Positions 14,512-22,451 of a DNA stretch of 25,946 bases are shown in pieces (within the stretch, counting starts at the first letter, position 1; each line of letters begins with the position of its first letter). A model generated the notes under the pieces. The model did no database searches, was not told the DNA's origin, and worked only from the letters and a program-made list of their open reading frames with translations. This stretch comes from Kmv34 sp964524965 (GTDB lineage: Bacteria > Aerophobota > Aerophobia > Aerophobales > B3-G15), in assembly GCA_964524965.1 (NCBI GenBank), contig CAZGDY010000009.1:1-25946 (forward strand). Reading direction: 5' to 3'. A program made the translations under genes and the position numbers.

Positions 14512-14587
14512 CGGGGCGTAGCGCAGTCTGGTTTAGCGCGCTTGCTTTGGGAGCAAGAGGTCGTCGGTTCGAATCCGACCGCCCCGA
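14512..14587 (+). tRNA. tRNA-Pro (anticodon TGG)
   Basis: A full cloverleaf of 76 bases: acceptor CGGGGCG/CGCCCCG with discriminator A, a D-arm in GCGCAGTCTGGTTTAGCGC, anticodon stem CTTGC/GCAAG around loop TTTGGGA (anticodon TGG at 14548-14550), and T-arm GTCGG-TTCGAAT-CCGAC. CCA is not encoded. The only tRNA gene seen in the window. Confidence 0.97.
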
Positions 14588-14700
14588 TTATACCGGGTTT
14601 TAAGAGTTTTGAGAGTGATGAAATAATTTGGTTATTTTAAGTTATCTGAAATTACTCGGACGCTAAAAAGAGATTAAAGTTAAAATATTAAGTTATTGCG

Positions 14701-15177
14701 ATGAGACATTCACTAAAAACAGGATTTAGCTTTGGTTTAACCTCTGGAATAATTACAACAGTTGGGTTGATGGTGGGTTTGAATTCTAGTACTCACTCTA
14801 AGGTTGTGGTTGTCGGTGGCATATTAGCAATAGCAATAGCAGATGCATTCTCAGATGCCTTGGGCATTCATGTTTCTGAGGAATCAGAGGGTAAGCATAC
14901 TGTAAAAGAGATATGGGAATCAACAATCTCTACTTTTTTGACTAAATTTGTTTTTGCATTGACCTTTATTATTCCTCTTTTACTACTTCAACTCTCAACA
15001 GCAATTGTGGTAAGTGTAATCTGGGGTTTATTTTTGTTGAGTATTTTTAGCTTTTATATTGCCAGAGAGCAAAAAGTAAAACCCTGGAAAGTGATTACGG
15101 AACACGCGACTATTGCATTAGTAGTCATAGTTATAACTCATTACGTTGGTGATTGGATTGGGTTAACATTTAGTTAA
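14701..15177 (+). CDS. VIT1/CCC1-like membrane protein (putative Fe2+/Mn2+ transporter)
   Basis: A 158-residue, mostly hydrophobic protein with about four to five membrane segments. FGLTSGIITTVGLMVGL (residues 11-27) and AIAIADAFSDALGIHVSEESE (42-62) match the first two helices of the VIT1/CCC1 family, which moves ferrous iron or manganese out of the cytoplasm. The protein is shorter than full VIT1 proteins (about 230-250) and lacks the long cytoplasmic metal-binding insert, having only a short acidic EESEG segment. Similar short forms occur in archaea and candidate phyla, and transport is not shown for them. No SD is seen before the ATG, the upstream 40 bases being AT-rich. It lies 113 bases after tRNA-Pro. 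Family is likely; function inferred. Confidence 0.72.
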   Translation: MRHSLKTGFSFGLTSGIITTVGLMVGLNSSTHSKVVVVGGILAIAIADAFSDALGIHVSEESEGKHTVKEIWESTISTFLTKFVFALTFIIPLLLLQLSTAIVVSVIWGLFLLSIFSFYIAREQKVKPWKVITEHATIALVVIVITHYVGDWIGLTFS

Positions 15178-15270
15178 GTGTCTTCGTAGCTCTCGTTTAC
15201 TGCCGTTCACTTGGTTATAAACAAGCAGATAAGAAAAAATCGAAAAAAGAGGTTGGAGAAGCAATAAATT

Positions 15271-15729
15271 ATGAATAAAAAAAAGACCCCCTCTCAATCA
15301 GTTGCTATTATTTCCCAGGTGATGATGCCTCAGCATGCCAATCAATACGGTAATGTTCATGGTGGCGTGATTATGAAGCTTGTAGATGAGGTGACTTACG
15401 TTGCAGCTTCCCGACATGCCCGTTGTAACGTAGTTACAGCTTCTATAGATTCCTTACACTTCCAAAATCCAGTGCATATTGGCGATGTAGTGATCTTAAA
15501 AGCTCAACTTACATTTGTGGGAAAAACCAGTATGGAAATTGAGGTTTGCGTTGATACAGAAAGGATAAAAACTGGTGAGAAACTTTCCGTAGCAACAGCT
15601 CATCTTACTATGGTCGCCTTAAATGATGCTGGAGACCCTACACTTGTTCCTCAGCTTTTACCTGAAACGAAAGAAGAAAAGAAAAAATATCAACAAGCAA
15701 AACTGCGTCGTGAACAAAGATTAAAGTAG
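15271..15729 (+). CDS. Hotdog-fold acyl-CoA thioesterase (YciA/BACH type)
   Basis: A 152-residue cytoplasmic enzyme that hydrolyses acyl-CoA to free acid and CoA. The family signature is at residues about 27-50: YGNVHGGVIMKLVDEVTYVAA, where the Asp of VDE is the conserved acidic catalytic residue and GNVHGG the helix-start loop. Later blocks include SIDSLHFQNPVHIGDVV (67-83), which carries the second strand of the hotdog sheet. The C-terminus (residues 132-152) is a charged helical tail rich in Lys, Glu and Arg. A TAA lies in frame just upstream, which fixes the ATG at 15271; the nearest SD-like GGAG is farther than usual (12 bases). It is convergent with the protease gene. Substrate chain length cannot be told. 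Confidence 0.88.
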   Translation: MNKKKTPSQSVAIISQVMMPQHANQYGNVHGGVIMKLVDEVTYVAASRHARCNVVTASIDSLHFQNPVHIGDVVILKAQLTFVGKTSMEIEVCVDTERIKTGEKLSVATAHLTMVALNDAGDPTLVPQLLPETKEEKKKYQQAKLRREQRLK

Positions 15730-15742
15730 CTCCCGCTACTTT
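15723..15742. terminator. Bidirectional terminator between thioesterase and protease genes
   Basis: AAAGTAGC (15723-15730) and GCTACTTT (15735-15742) form an 8-bp stem with loop TCCC. The left arm contains the thioesterase stop codon. T-rich sequence lies on both sides of the stem, and a TTATTTTTTA run lies further along the plus strand. Confidence 0.6.
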
Positions 15743-15759
15743 TGAGTTAACCTTATTTT

Positions 15760-17520
15760 TTACTTAATTATGGCGATTTTACCAATTTTCTTATATCCGC
15801 TAGGGGTAGTAACTATATATAGATAAATTCCTCGGGCTACATTCTCACCCGTATCATTTTTGCCGTTCCAAATCCATTGTATTTCTCCTGTTACATCAAC
15901 TTCTCGCACCAGTTCTCCAGAGAGAGTAAAGATACGAATGTGTGCTGTCCCATCGAATCCCCCAAAAATCATTTCGTTGTGTTCTAAAGGTTTGAAAGGG
16001 TTAGGATATGTTATCACATCCTGGGTCATAGCCTTGATACATACATTGGTATTGTTAAGATTAGGGAATTCAGGGTCAATTACGGTGGTAATATCTGTCC
16101 AGTTTGCCCCATCGCTACTGATATAACTTTCCCCTGGATTAGCTTTTGCAGCAGAAGAATACCCGAGCTCAGGATACTCTATGGGAATGGGGTAATTATA
16201 TTCCGGAGTAGTGAGCTTAACCGCTACAATAAAATCATCTTTACTGGTAAGAATAACTGAGGAGTCTAAGTAAATTGTGTGGTAACCGGGAGAGGTTACT
16301 GTCCCGGTTTTATTTGCTAAAAGGTCCGAAAAACTACTTCCCTCAAAGATATCATAAATATAAATCTCATAGGAGGTATCTACCGTTAAAGCATAAAAGC
16401 TAACCGCAATTAATTTTTGGCCGGATGTAGCAGTAAAAATGTTTGCTCCCCAGGCACTGTTAGCACTATATCCAAAATTTCTGACGCAACCCAGTGAGTC
16501 GTACTGATAAATGCTAAAATTATCATAAGGTTTTTTAGCATTGATAAAGGAAACATTTTCTTTCCCGATGTTACGGTCATAGTAGGAAACATAAAAGTAT
16601 CCTTCATCGCCCCACCCCGTACCCCAACTATTTCGGACAATCCAAGCGCCATTATCCGGGGGAATAGTATTAAACTTGTCTTTATCAAAGTCATCTTCCC
16701 ATCCTACAATAGCTACAGCATGATTGCTGGAACTTAGCCCATTATAGTAATAAGCATGATAGTTGGAGTTATAATAGGTAGGATTCATGTGCATAGCAGT
16801 ATACATTGCCCCGTAGTCGATTACTACTTGCTTAATATTATCATTATCGGTGAAGTCTTCTCGCTCAGGAATCATAAGAACTGTTTCAAGATGCTTTACC
16901 ACTGGCAGTCCAGGAATACAGTTTTCTTCCGTAGGTTTGTAAGGGTCATCAGCTTCATTTATTGGTCCATCCCAGCGGGCAAGATAAGCTGTGCTCATCC
17001 AGCGATTTCCACCATCGCATCCTCCTAGGTCAAAACCATGACAGTCTTTAAGGTTATTTTCAGAGAAATCCCAGATTTCATCTTCTTCTCCTAAAAGCCA
17101 GGATTCAAGGGAACCATAACTGGCAAAAGCCCAGCAGGAACCGCACTGTCCTTGATTTTTTACCGGGGTTAGACGATCCAGTTCCCTCAAGTCATAGGAT
17201 GAGGGATAAAATAATCGCTCAATTTCTGGAACAATACTTAATCCTTTGGTATGATTCATATCTAAGGGAGAGGGAACAAGACCTAAAGCCTGTCCCTCGG
17301 TAGTTAACATCTCTGATACTTTTTTACTCTGAGTCAGATCCATATATTTCTGGAACTGGGGATTAATTGGAGAGAGAATAATCTTGGTTTCACTGCTAAA
17401 AACTGGTCTTACGGCCAGAGTTAACAAAAACACACCTAAAACTATCAAAAGTGTTTTGTTATTTAGAATTATTTTTTTCTCTTTTATTTTTATTAAATGG
17501 TTTAGTTTTTTCCACCTCAT
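15760..17520 (-). CDS. Exported papain-family (C1A) cysteine protease with lectin-like and FlgD-like domains
   Basis: A 586-residue protein. Residues 1-43 hold a positively charged stretch and a hydrophobic signal/anchor segment (about 22-41), so it is exported. A short pro-region (44-105) precedes the C1A catalytic domain (about 106-330), whose active-site residues are all present: Q123, C129 (NQGQCGSCWAF), H267 (SNHAVAIVGW) and N297 (VRNSWGTGWG). Residues about 335-500 resemble the lectin-like domain that follows C1 peptidases in many archaea and bacteria. Residues about 503-586 (YPNPFKPL, IRIFTLSGELVRE, WNGKNDTGENVARGIYLY) are an FlgD-Ig-like C-terminal domain, of the kind that anchors or sorts secreted proteins. 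The SD is AAGGAG, 13 bases upstream. Likely extracellular peptide degradation. Confidence 0.92.
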   Translation of the reverse strand: MRWKKLNHLIKIKEKKIILNNKTLLIVLGVFLLTLAVRPVFSSETKIILSPINPQFQKYMDLTQSKKVSEMLTTEGQALGLVPSPLDMNHTKGLSIVPEIERLFYPSSYDLRELDRLTPVKNQGQCGSCWAFASYGSLESWLLGEEDEIWDFSENNLKDCHGFDLGGCDGGNRWMSTAYLARWDGPINEADDPYKPTEENCIPGLPVVKHLETVLMIPEREDFTDNDNIKQVVIDYGAMYTAMHMNPTYYNSNYHAYYYNGLSSSNHAVAIVGWEDDFDKDKFNTIPPDNGAWIVRNSWGTGWGDEGYFYVSYYDRNIGKENVSFINAKKPYDNFSIYQYDSLGCVRNFGYSANSAWGANIFTATSGQKLIAVSFYALTVDTSYEIYIYDIFEGSSFSDLLANKTGTVTSPGYHTIYLDSSVILTSKDDFIVAVKLTTPEYNYPIPIEYPELGYSSAAKANPGESYISSDGANWTDITTVIDPEFPNLNNTNVCIKAMTQDVITYPNPFKPLEHNEMIFGGFDGTAHIRIFTLSGELVREVDVTGEIQWIWNGKNDTGENVARGIYLYIVTTPSGYKKIGKIAIIK

Positions 17521-17582
17521 TTTCTTTTTATCTCCTTATTACTCGGTAAAAATTTGAGTCACTACCTACCAATTACAAGAGA

Positions 17583-17611
17583 ATTCTATGTTTAAAATAA
17601 ATCCTTGTCAA
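17583..17611 (-). promoter_or_regulatory. Promoter of the protease gene
   Basis: On the minus strand TTGACA (17606-17611), a 17-base spacer and TAGAAT (17583-17588). It leaves a leader of about 55 bases. Confidence 0.65.
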
Positions 17612-17649
17612 TAATTTTTTCAATTTTTTTTTGTTTCTATCCTAACAAT

Positions 17650-17677
17650 TTGACACTCCTCGGGTGTATGATAAAAT
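17650..17677 (+). promoter_or_regulatory. Promoter of the dut-ftsK-pgsA-pgpA operon
   Basis: TTGACA (17650-17655), a 16-base spacer and TAAAAT (17672-17677), diverging from the protease promoter. Confidence 0.65.
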
Positions 17678-17690
17678 TCTTTTTGAGTCT

Positions 17691-17714
17691 TCAATAAAAA
17701 TTATTTTTTATTGA
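17691..17714 (+). other. AT-only 10-bp hairpin in the dut leader
   Basis: TCAATAAAAA (17691-17700) and TTTTTATTGA (17705-17714) pair perfectly around loop TTAT, 23 bases before the dut ATG. It could affect dut translation or mRNA stability; it is weak because it is nearly all A-U. Confidence 0.3.
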
Positions 17715-17737
17715 TAAAGTGAGTTATCCAAAACAAT

Positions 17738-18187
17738 ATGAACGACAAAATAAATAGTCAGATAGAACTTCAGGTTATTCAGTTGGAAAAAGATCTTCCT
17801 CTGCCCTGTTACATGAGCCGGGGAGCAGTAGGGATGGATCTTTATGCTGCAAAAAAGGTCTATCTTGCCTCAGGTAAGATAAAGCTAATACCTGCGGGCA
17901 TAAAAGTAGCTATTCCCTTTGGATACGAGCTTCAAATAAGACCGAGAAGTGGTCTTGCCGTAAGAGGTATCGGAATGGTTAACTCCCCTGGTACTATAGA
18001 TAATGACTATCGGGGAGAGATAAAAATTTGTCTTATTAACCATAGCAAATCCCCAATCACAATAAATAAAGGGGATAGAATTGCTCAGGCAATTCTATCG
18101 CCAGTTGTTCGCGCAAGAATAAAATGTGTTAGCATCCTTGATTCTACGCTCAGAGGTGAAGGAGGATTTGGACATACGGGGAGATAA
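17738..18187 (+). CDS. dut: dUTP diphosphatase
   Basis: A 149-residue trimeric dUTPase that converts dUTP to dUMP and pyrophosphate, keeping uracil out of DNA and feeding thymidylate synthesis. All five family motifs are present: I at 29-37 (GAVGMDLYA), II at 68-75 (RPRSGLAV), III at 82-97 (NSPGTIDNDYRGEIKI, with the uracil-pocket Tyr and catalytic Asp D90), IV at 112-119 (GDRIAQAI) and V at 139-148 (RGEGGFGHTG). Motif V has Glu and His where Ser/Thr are more usual, a mild variation. Length is normal. The start is supported by conserved spacing to motif I but its SD is weak. First gene of a tight operon; ftsK follows after 8 bases. Confidence 0.95.
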   Translation: MNDKINSQIELQVIQLEKDLPLPCYMSRGAVGMDLYAAKKVYLASGKIKLIPAGIKVAIPFGYELQIRPRSGLAVRGIGMVNSPGTIDNDYRGEIKICLINHSKSPITINKGDRIAQAILSPVVRARIKCVSILDSTLRGEGGFGHTGR

Positions 18188-18195
18188 TTAAAGAC

Positions 18196-20256
18196 ATGAC
18201 AGATCAAATTCTTAGAAAAAGAAAAAAAGATGTTGTTTGGGGCATTCTTTTGGTTATAATCGGTTTTTTTGTTTTAATTAGCCTCTTTTTTTATCATCCC
18301 AGTAAATCTGCTTTTTTTACTTTTCCCCCCAAAGTATCTCCCGATAACTACGTGGGGGGAGTGGGCATTGGTATCGCCACTTATCTTTTTTTGGGGTTGG
18401 GAATACCCGCTTTTTTTCTACCAATTGCCTTGATCTGGTTTGGCATAAAAAAAGTCCGAAAAGGACATATAGAGAATTTTTTTTCTCGAGGAATAAGCCT
18501 CATCATTGGTTTTGTAGCATTGTGCAGTCTTCTTTATCTTTTTGGATTGGATATTACTTTTCTCTGGTATGGAGGGGGTTTGGTAGGTCTTATTTTTTCC
18601 TGGTTAACGATTTCATTTTTCGGTCAGCTGGGAAGTTTAGTTATAATGGGTGGGCTTTTGTTCATTTCTTTATTTTTAACTATAGATTTTTCTATTTTTA
18701 AAAGAAAAAAAGAAATTAAAAGGAGGATATCCTCCCAGAAAAATCTTATTTTAAAAAAAATACCAACAGAATATAATTTGACAAAAGAAAAAAAAGAAGA
18801 TTTTCAAAGATTTTCTTCTTCCGAAGATTACCAATTTCCACCTTTGAGTTTACTTGATTTACCCAAGTCTCAACACTTCTCGTCCAAGGAGGTGGGAGAA
18901 GCAGGTAAAAGACTTCAACAAACTCTGAAAGATTTTGGGGTAGAAATTGAAATAGAACAGATAAAGGAAGGACCGGTTATTACTCGTTACGAGGTTAAAC
19001 TTGCTCCTGGAATCAGAGTGAGCAAGCTCATGAATTTATCCAGCGATCTTGCTTTAGCTTTAGCTGTTGCTAATGTGAGAATAGAGGTACCTGTAAGTGG
19101 TAAATCTTTGGTGGGGGTGGAGGTTCCTAAAAAGAAGGTTAATTTTGTTTATTTACGCCAACTTTTAGGAGAAGTTGAATTTAAGAGGACAGAAGAAAAA
19201 CTTTTCTTCCCCTTAGGGAAAGATATTGCCGGAGAAACAATATGGGTAAATCTGGAGAAATTACCTCATCTTTTAATAGGAGGATCAACTGGTTCCGGAA
19301 AAAGCGTTTGCGTGAATTCTATTTTAATAAGTTTGCTTTACAGAACTACCCCTTGGGAGGTTAAATTTTTACTTATTGATCCCAAAACAGTTGAACTTAT
19401 TGATTATGCAGAGATTCCTCATTTGATTTTTCCTCCGGTAAAAGATTTTAAAACAGCCGTCAAAGCTTTAGATTGGGTGGTTCAGGAGATGATGCATCGC
19501 TATGAAAGGTTTAACAGGGAAGGTGTCCGTAATATCGCGGGGTTTAACCAGGACAAAGAAAAGGAAGAGCTTATGCCCTATCTGGTGGTGGTCATTGATG
19601 AGCTGGCTGATCTTATGATGCTTGCCGGGGCTCGATTAGAGAAAACTCTTTGTCGAATTGCTCAATTAGGAAGAGCTACCGGTATTCATCTGGTAGTTGC
19701 TACCCAAAGACCTTCAGTTGATGTTATTACTGGTTTAATTAAGGCAAACTTTCCTTCTCGCCTCTCCTTTGCTGTCGCCTCACAGATTGATTCTCGTACT
19801 ATTCTTGATGCTACTGGGGCTGAGAAGTTAGTTGGGAATGGTGATCTGCTTTTCTCGCCCGTAGAGGCATCAAGGTCTTTAAGAATTCAAGGAGGCTATA
19901 TTTCACCTAGCGAAGTGAAAAAGGTTGTTCGTTTCATTAGACAGCAGAAAAGCCCCATTTATACGGATATAATAAGTGCGGTTGAAAAAGAAAAAGAAGA
20001 AGGGGAAAAAGAAGAAGAAATTCAAGATGATCTTTACCAAGAAGCAAAGCAGCTTGTTTTAACAAGAGGGAGGGCATCTACTTCCTATCTTCAAAGGAGA
20101 TTGGCTATTGGATATAATCGAGCTGCAAGAATTATGGAGCAATTGGAAGAAGAGGGAATAGTGGGACCGGCCCGAGGTAGTAAAGCCAGGGAAGTGGTAG
20201 TAGAAAGAGAACTTTCAAAAGATGAAAAGAAAAATAGCGAAAATGAACACAGCTAA
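18196..20256 (+). CDS. ftsK: FtsK/SpoIIIE-type DNA translocase
   Basis: A 686-residue septal DNA pump that hexamerises and moves chromosome arms across the closing septum. Residues about 13-175 carry four membrane segments, followed by a short linker (about 176-230, rich in Lys, Glu, Ser) and the motor. Walker A is at about 362-370 (GGSTGSGKS) and Walker B at about 464-469 (VVVIDE, D468/E469). The alpha-domain block LLIDPKTVELIDYAEIPHL and the TQRPSVDVITGLIKANFPSRLSF segment are typical. The C-terminal gamma winged-helix (about 612-670, LYQEAKQLVLTRGRAS...) recognises KOPS-type sequences. The short linker resembles SpoIIIE or Gram-positive FtsK more than E. coli FtsK. It overlaps pgsA by 14 bases. 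Confidence 0.96.
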   Translation: MTDQILRKRKKDVVWGILLVIIGFFVLISLFFYHPSKSAFFTFPPKVSPDNYVGGVGIGIATYLFLGLGIPAFFLPIALIWFGIKKVRKGHIENFFSRGISLIIGFVALCSLLYLFGLDITFLWYGGGLVGLIFSWLTISFFGQLGSLVIMGGLLFISLFLTIDFSIFKRKKEIKRRISSQKNLILKKIPTEYNLTKEKKEDFQRFSSSEDYQFPPLSLLDLPKSQHFSSKEVGEAGKRLQQTLKDFGVEIEIEQIKEGPVITRYEVKLAPGIRVSKLMNLSSDLALALAVANVRIEVPVSGKSLVGVEVPKKKVNFVYLRQLLGEVEFKRTEEKLFFPLGKDIAGETIWVNLEKLPHLLIGGSTGSGKSVCVNSILISLLYRTTPWEVKFLLIDPKTVELIDYAEIPHLIFPPVKDFKTAVKALDWVVQEMMHRYERFNREGVRNIAGFNQDKEKEELMPYLVVVIDELADLMMLAGARLEKTLCRIAQLGRATGIHLVVATQRPSVDVITGLIKANFPSRLSFAVASQIDSRTILDATGAEKLVGNGDLLFSPVEASRSLRIQGGYISPSEVKKVVRFIRQQKSPIYTDIISAVEKEKEEGEKEEEIQDDLYQEAKQLVLTRGRASTSYLQRRLAIGYNRAARIMEQLEEEGIVGPARGSKAREVVVERELSKDEKKNSENEHS

Positions 20257-20791
20257 TAAAATAACCTTTTTTCGGATAGTTCTAATTCCATTTTTTATTT
20301 TATTCTTATTTGTTCTGGGGAAAAAAGGAATAGTTATTTCTCTGGTTATTTTTGTCGTAGCCTCTTTTTCTGATTGGCTTGATGGATATGTAGCCAGAAA
20401 GAAAAATCAGATCACTACCATGGGAAAGATAATTGACCCTGTTGCTGATAAAATTCTCACCTATAGCGCTTTTATTTGTTTTATTTATTTTCATATCATT
20501 CCTTTTTGGATGGTAATAATCATTATGGCCCGGGATTTTTTAGTAATGGCTCTTAGAGTACAATTAGCTGCTCAGGGAACTGTTCTTGCTGCAAGCTCGG
20601 TGGCTAAATTTAAAACGGTGCTGGAATATGGGGCTATTCTTTTTGTCTTTATTTATTTGCTTTCTACGTCAGCTTTAGTCCGAGGAGTATTAGGAATATC
20701 TATTTATTTTCTTATGGGTTTGGTTACTGTTTTTGCTCTTATCTCAGGTATTCAGTATTTATTAAAGGGAAGAAGGAAATTAATAAGATGA
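20243..20791 (+). CDS. pgsA: CDP-diacylglycerol-glycerol-3-phosphate 3-phosphatidyltransferase
   Basis: A 182-residue integral membrane enzyme that makes phosphatidylglycerophosphate from CDP-diacylglycerol and glycerol-3-phosphate, the committed step of phosphatidylglycerol synthesis. The CDP-alcohol phosphatidyltransferase signature D-x2-D-G-x2-A-R-x8-G-x3-D-x3-D is intact (D44, D47, G48, A51, R52, G61, D65, D69). Six hydrophobic segments are visible. Start at 20243 is preferred over the in-frame ATG at 20222 because MNTANKITFFRI matches the common family N-terminus; both lie inside the ftsK end. It overlaps pgpA by 4 bases (ATGA), so the two steps are translationally coupled. Confidence 0.95.
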   Translation: MNTANKITFFRIVLIPFFILFLFVLGKKGIVISLVIFVVASFSDWLDGYVARKKNQITTMGKIIDPVADKILTYSAFICFIYFHIIPFWMVIIIMARDFLVMALRVQLAAQGTVLAASSVAKFKTVLEYGAILFVFIYLLSTSALVRGVLGISIYFLMGLVTVFALISGIQYLLKGRRKLIR

Positions 20792-21267
20792 AAAAAGTAA
20801 TTTTAGCCATTGGAACAGGGTTGGGAGCTGGTTATTTTCCTTTTTTCCCTGGGACAGTGGGAAGCCTATGGGGGGTTTTGATTTATCTTTTGCTGAGATT
20901 GTTTACGATAAATATCTGGTGGCATTTAAGCGTAGCTATCGGTGTTCTTCTTTTGGGGGTATGGGTTTCTAAAAAATGCGAAAAGATTTTTAGAAAAAAA
21001 GATCACCCATCCATTGTTATTGATGAGATAGGTGGTTTTTTGGTATGTTTGATCGGAATACCTTTTTCTCCTATCTTTTTAATCTTGGGGTTTGTACTTT
21101 TCCGCTTATTTGATATAGTAAAGCCTTTCCATATAGATAAACTTCAGAGTTTACCGGGAGGTTGGGGAATAGTTATCGATGATCTAGCTGCAGGTTTACT
21201 TACTAATTTATTCTTGTGGGCTTTAATTTCTATGGTGGGTTGGATGGTATTTGGTTTGATTTTGTAA
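20788..21267 (+). CDS. pgpA: Phosphatidylglycerophosphatase A
   Basis: A 159-residue membrane phosphatase that removes the phosphate from phosphatidylglycerophosphate to give phosphatidylglycerol, the step after PgsA. Family blocks are the N-terminal GTGLGAGYFPFFPGTVGSLWG, KDHPSIVIDEIGG (residues about 72-84, with the acidic catalytic Asp-Glu), and FRLFDIVKPFHI plus LPGGWGIVIDDLAAGL (about 105-140). Three to four membrane helices are expected. It begins in the ATGA overlap with pgsA and is the last gene of the dut operon. Length is usual. Confidence 0.96.
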   Translation: MKKVILAIGTGLGAGYFPFFPGTVGSLWGVLIYLLLRLFTINIWWHLSVAIGVLLLGVWVSKKCEKIFRKKDHPSIVIDEIGGFLVCLIGIPFSPIFLILGFVLFRLFDIVKPFHIDKLQSLPGGWGIVIDDLAAGLLTNLFLWALISMVGWMVFGLIL

Positions 21268-21300
21268 CTGGGAAGACCTTTAACATTAAAAAATTTAAAT

Positions 21301-21329
21301 TTGACAGTTGTTATTATTTTGCGTACAAT
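21301..21329 (+). promoter_or_regulatory. Promoter of the porGDAB operon
   Basis: TTGACA (21301-21306), a 17-base spacer and TACAAT (21324-21329), 34 bases after the pgpA stop. It gives a leader of about 225 bases that contains the repeat at 21411-21544. Confidence 0.7.
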
Positions 21330-21410
21330 ATTATGATTTTTTGTTTATAATTTATAAGGTGAGATAGTGCCAGATAAATAACGAAAGATTATTGTAAAAA
21401 TAAAAAAAAC

Positions 21411-21544
21411 ACACCCTTCACCCTAACTCTCTTTCCAAGAGGAGAGGGAGAGAGGGAGGCAGTTAATTGTCTTTTTCTTGAGAGGGGGGTTTGGATTTCT
21501 TTCTTTTCTCCTCCCTTTGAGGGGGAGGATTAAGGTGGGGGTGT
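21411..21544. repeat. MITE/REP-like imperfect palindromic element in the por leader
   Basis: The left end (ACACCCTTCACCCTAA followed by CTCTC) and the complement of the right end (ACACCCCCACCTTAA followed by TCCTCCCCCTC) are alike. Each half forms its own C/G-rich hairpin: CTCTCTTTCC/GGAGAGGG-type pairing on the left, and CCTCCC-TTTGA-GGGGGAGG on the right. Motifs of the form CACCCTAACTCTC are common in dispersed bacterial repeats. It has no coding capacity and is probably a non-autonomous element. Confidence 0.6.
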
Positions 21545-21561
21545 ATAAAAAGGGGAATACT

Positions 21562-22134
21562 ATGAAGAAAATTAGTGAGGTTAGATGGCATGGACGGGCT
21601 GGCCAAGGGGCTAAAACGGCGGCTATTCTTTTAGCAGAGACTGCTTTGAATGAGGGAAAATATATCCAGGGATTTCCCGAGTATGGTCCGGAGCGAGAGG
21701 GAGCACCTATAAAAGCTTTTACCAGAATAAGCGATACTCCTATTTTTATTCATTCCGGAGTCACAAATCCTGATGCTGTTGTTGTTCTTGACTTTACTCT
21801 TCTGGATTCGGTGGATGTCATCGAAGGTTTGCCGGAGGAGGGAGTGATCCTGGTTAATACTGATGCTAACCCTGAGGATATTCGTAAGAAATTAAATTTA
21901 ACCAGAGGTAAAGTTTATACGGTTGATGCTACATCTATTTCCCTAGGACTTTTAGGCAGAAATCTTCCCAATATGCCTATGATAGGTGCTCTAATAAAGG
22001 TTGTTCCACTTTTAAGTCTGGATAATCTCTTAAAAGGTGTGAACAAAAAATTTGGAAAGAAATTTAGTTCTAAAATAGTTGAAGGGAATGTGTCTGCAAT
22101 AAAGAAGGCGTATGAGGAGGTTAACTCAGAATGA
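21562..22134 (+). CDS. porG: Pyruvate:ferredoxin oxidoreductase, gamma subunit
   Basis: A 190-residue subunit of the four-part enzyme that splits pyruvate to acetyl-CoA, CO2 and reduced ferredoxin (or runs in reverse). Blocks typical of the gamma chain are RWHGRAGQGAKTAA near the N-terminus, GFPEYGPEREGAPIKAFTRI (residues about 37-56) and NLPNMPMIGAL. It contains no Fe-S motif, as expected. Start at 21562 is preferred because AAGGGG lies 6 bases upstream; the open frame extends to 21478, but that part is the repeat element, not protein-like. It overlaps porD by 4 bases. Confidence 0.94.
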   Translation: MKKISEVRWHGRAGQGAKTAAILLAETALNEGKYIQGFPEYGPEREGAPIKAFTRISDTPIFIHSGVTNPDAVVVLDFTLLDSVDVIEGLPEEGVILVNTDANPEDIRKKLNLTRGKVYTVDATSISLGLLGRNLPNMPMIGALIKVVPLLSLDNLLKGVNKKFGKKFSSKIVEGNVSAIKKAYEEVNSE

Positions 22135-22451
22135 AGGAAAAAAGTTGGAAGGAAATTCCTATAGGAGGACTAATTTTAGAGGCAGGAAACGCTGAAAAAT
22201 ACTTAACTGGAGATTGGAGAACTTTTCGTCCATTAGTTGATGAAGAAAAATGTACTAACTGTCTTTTGTGTTGGATATATTGCCCGGATGCTTCTGTAAT
22301 AGTGGAAGAAGAACAAATGAAAGGTTTTCACTATGAACATTGCAAAGGTTGTGGTATATGCAAAAGTGTTTGTCCCTTTAAAGCCATTCAGATGGTAGAA
22401 GAATCTAAATATCGAGAGGGGCAAATTGACCAGAAAGAAGGGAGTAAATAA
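22131..22451 (+). CDS. porD: Pyruvate:ferredoxin oxidoreductase, delta (ferredoxin-like) subunit
   Basis: A 106-residue 2[4Fe-4S] ferredoxin-type subunit that passes electrons from the beta subunit to soluble ferredoxin. Cluster cysteines are C41, C44, C47 and C51 (CTNCLLCWIYCPD), and C71, C74, C77 and C81 (CKGCGICKSVCPFKAI). The N-terminal 35 residues are the usual family extension before the clusters. It begins in the ATGA of porG and its stop is directly followed by the porA ATG. Confidence 0.95.
   Translation: MKEKSWKEIPIGGLILEAGNAEKYLTGDWRTFRPLVDEEKCTNCLLCWIYCPDASVIVEEEQMKGFHYEHCKGCGICKSVCPFKAIQMVEESKYREGQIDQKEGSK

Noticed and set aside
21478..21561. Extended start for the POR gamma subunit
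   Set aside because: These codons come from the C/G-rich repeat element; AAGGGG and the family start support 21562.
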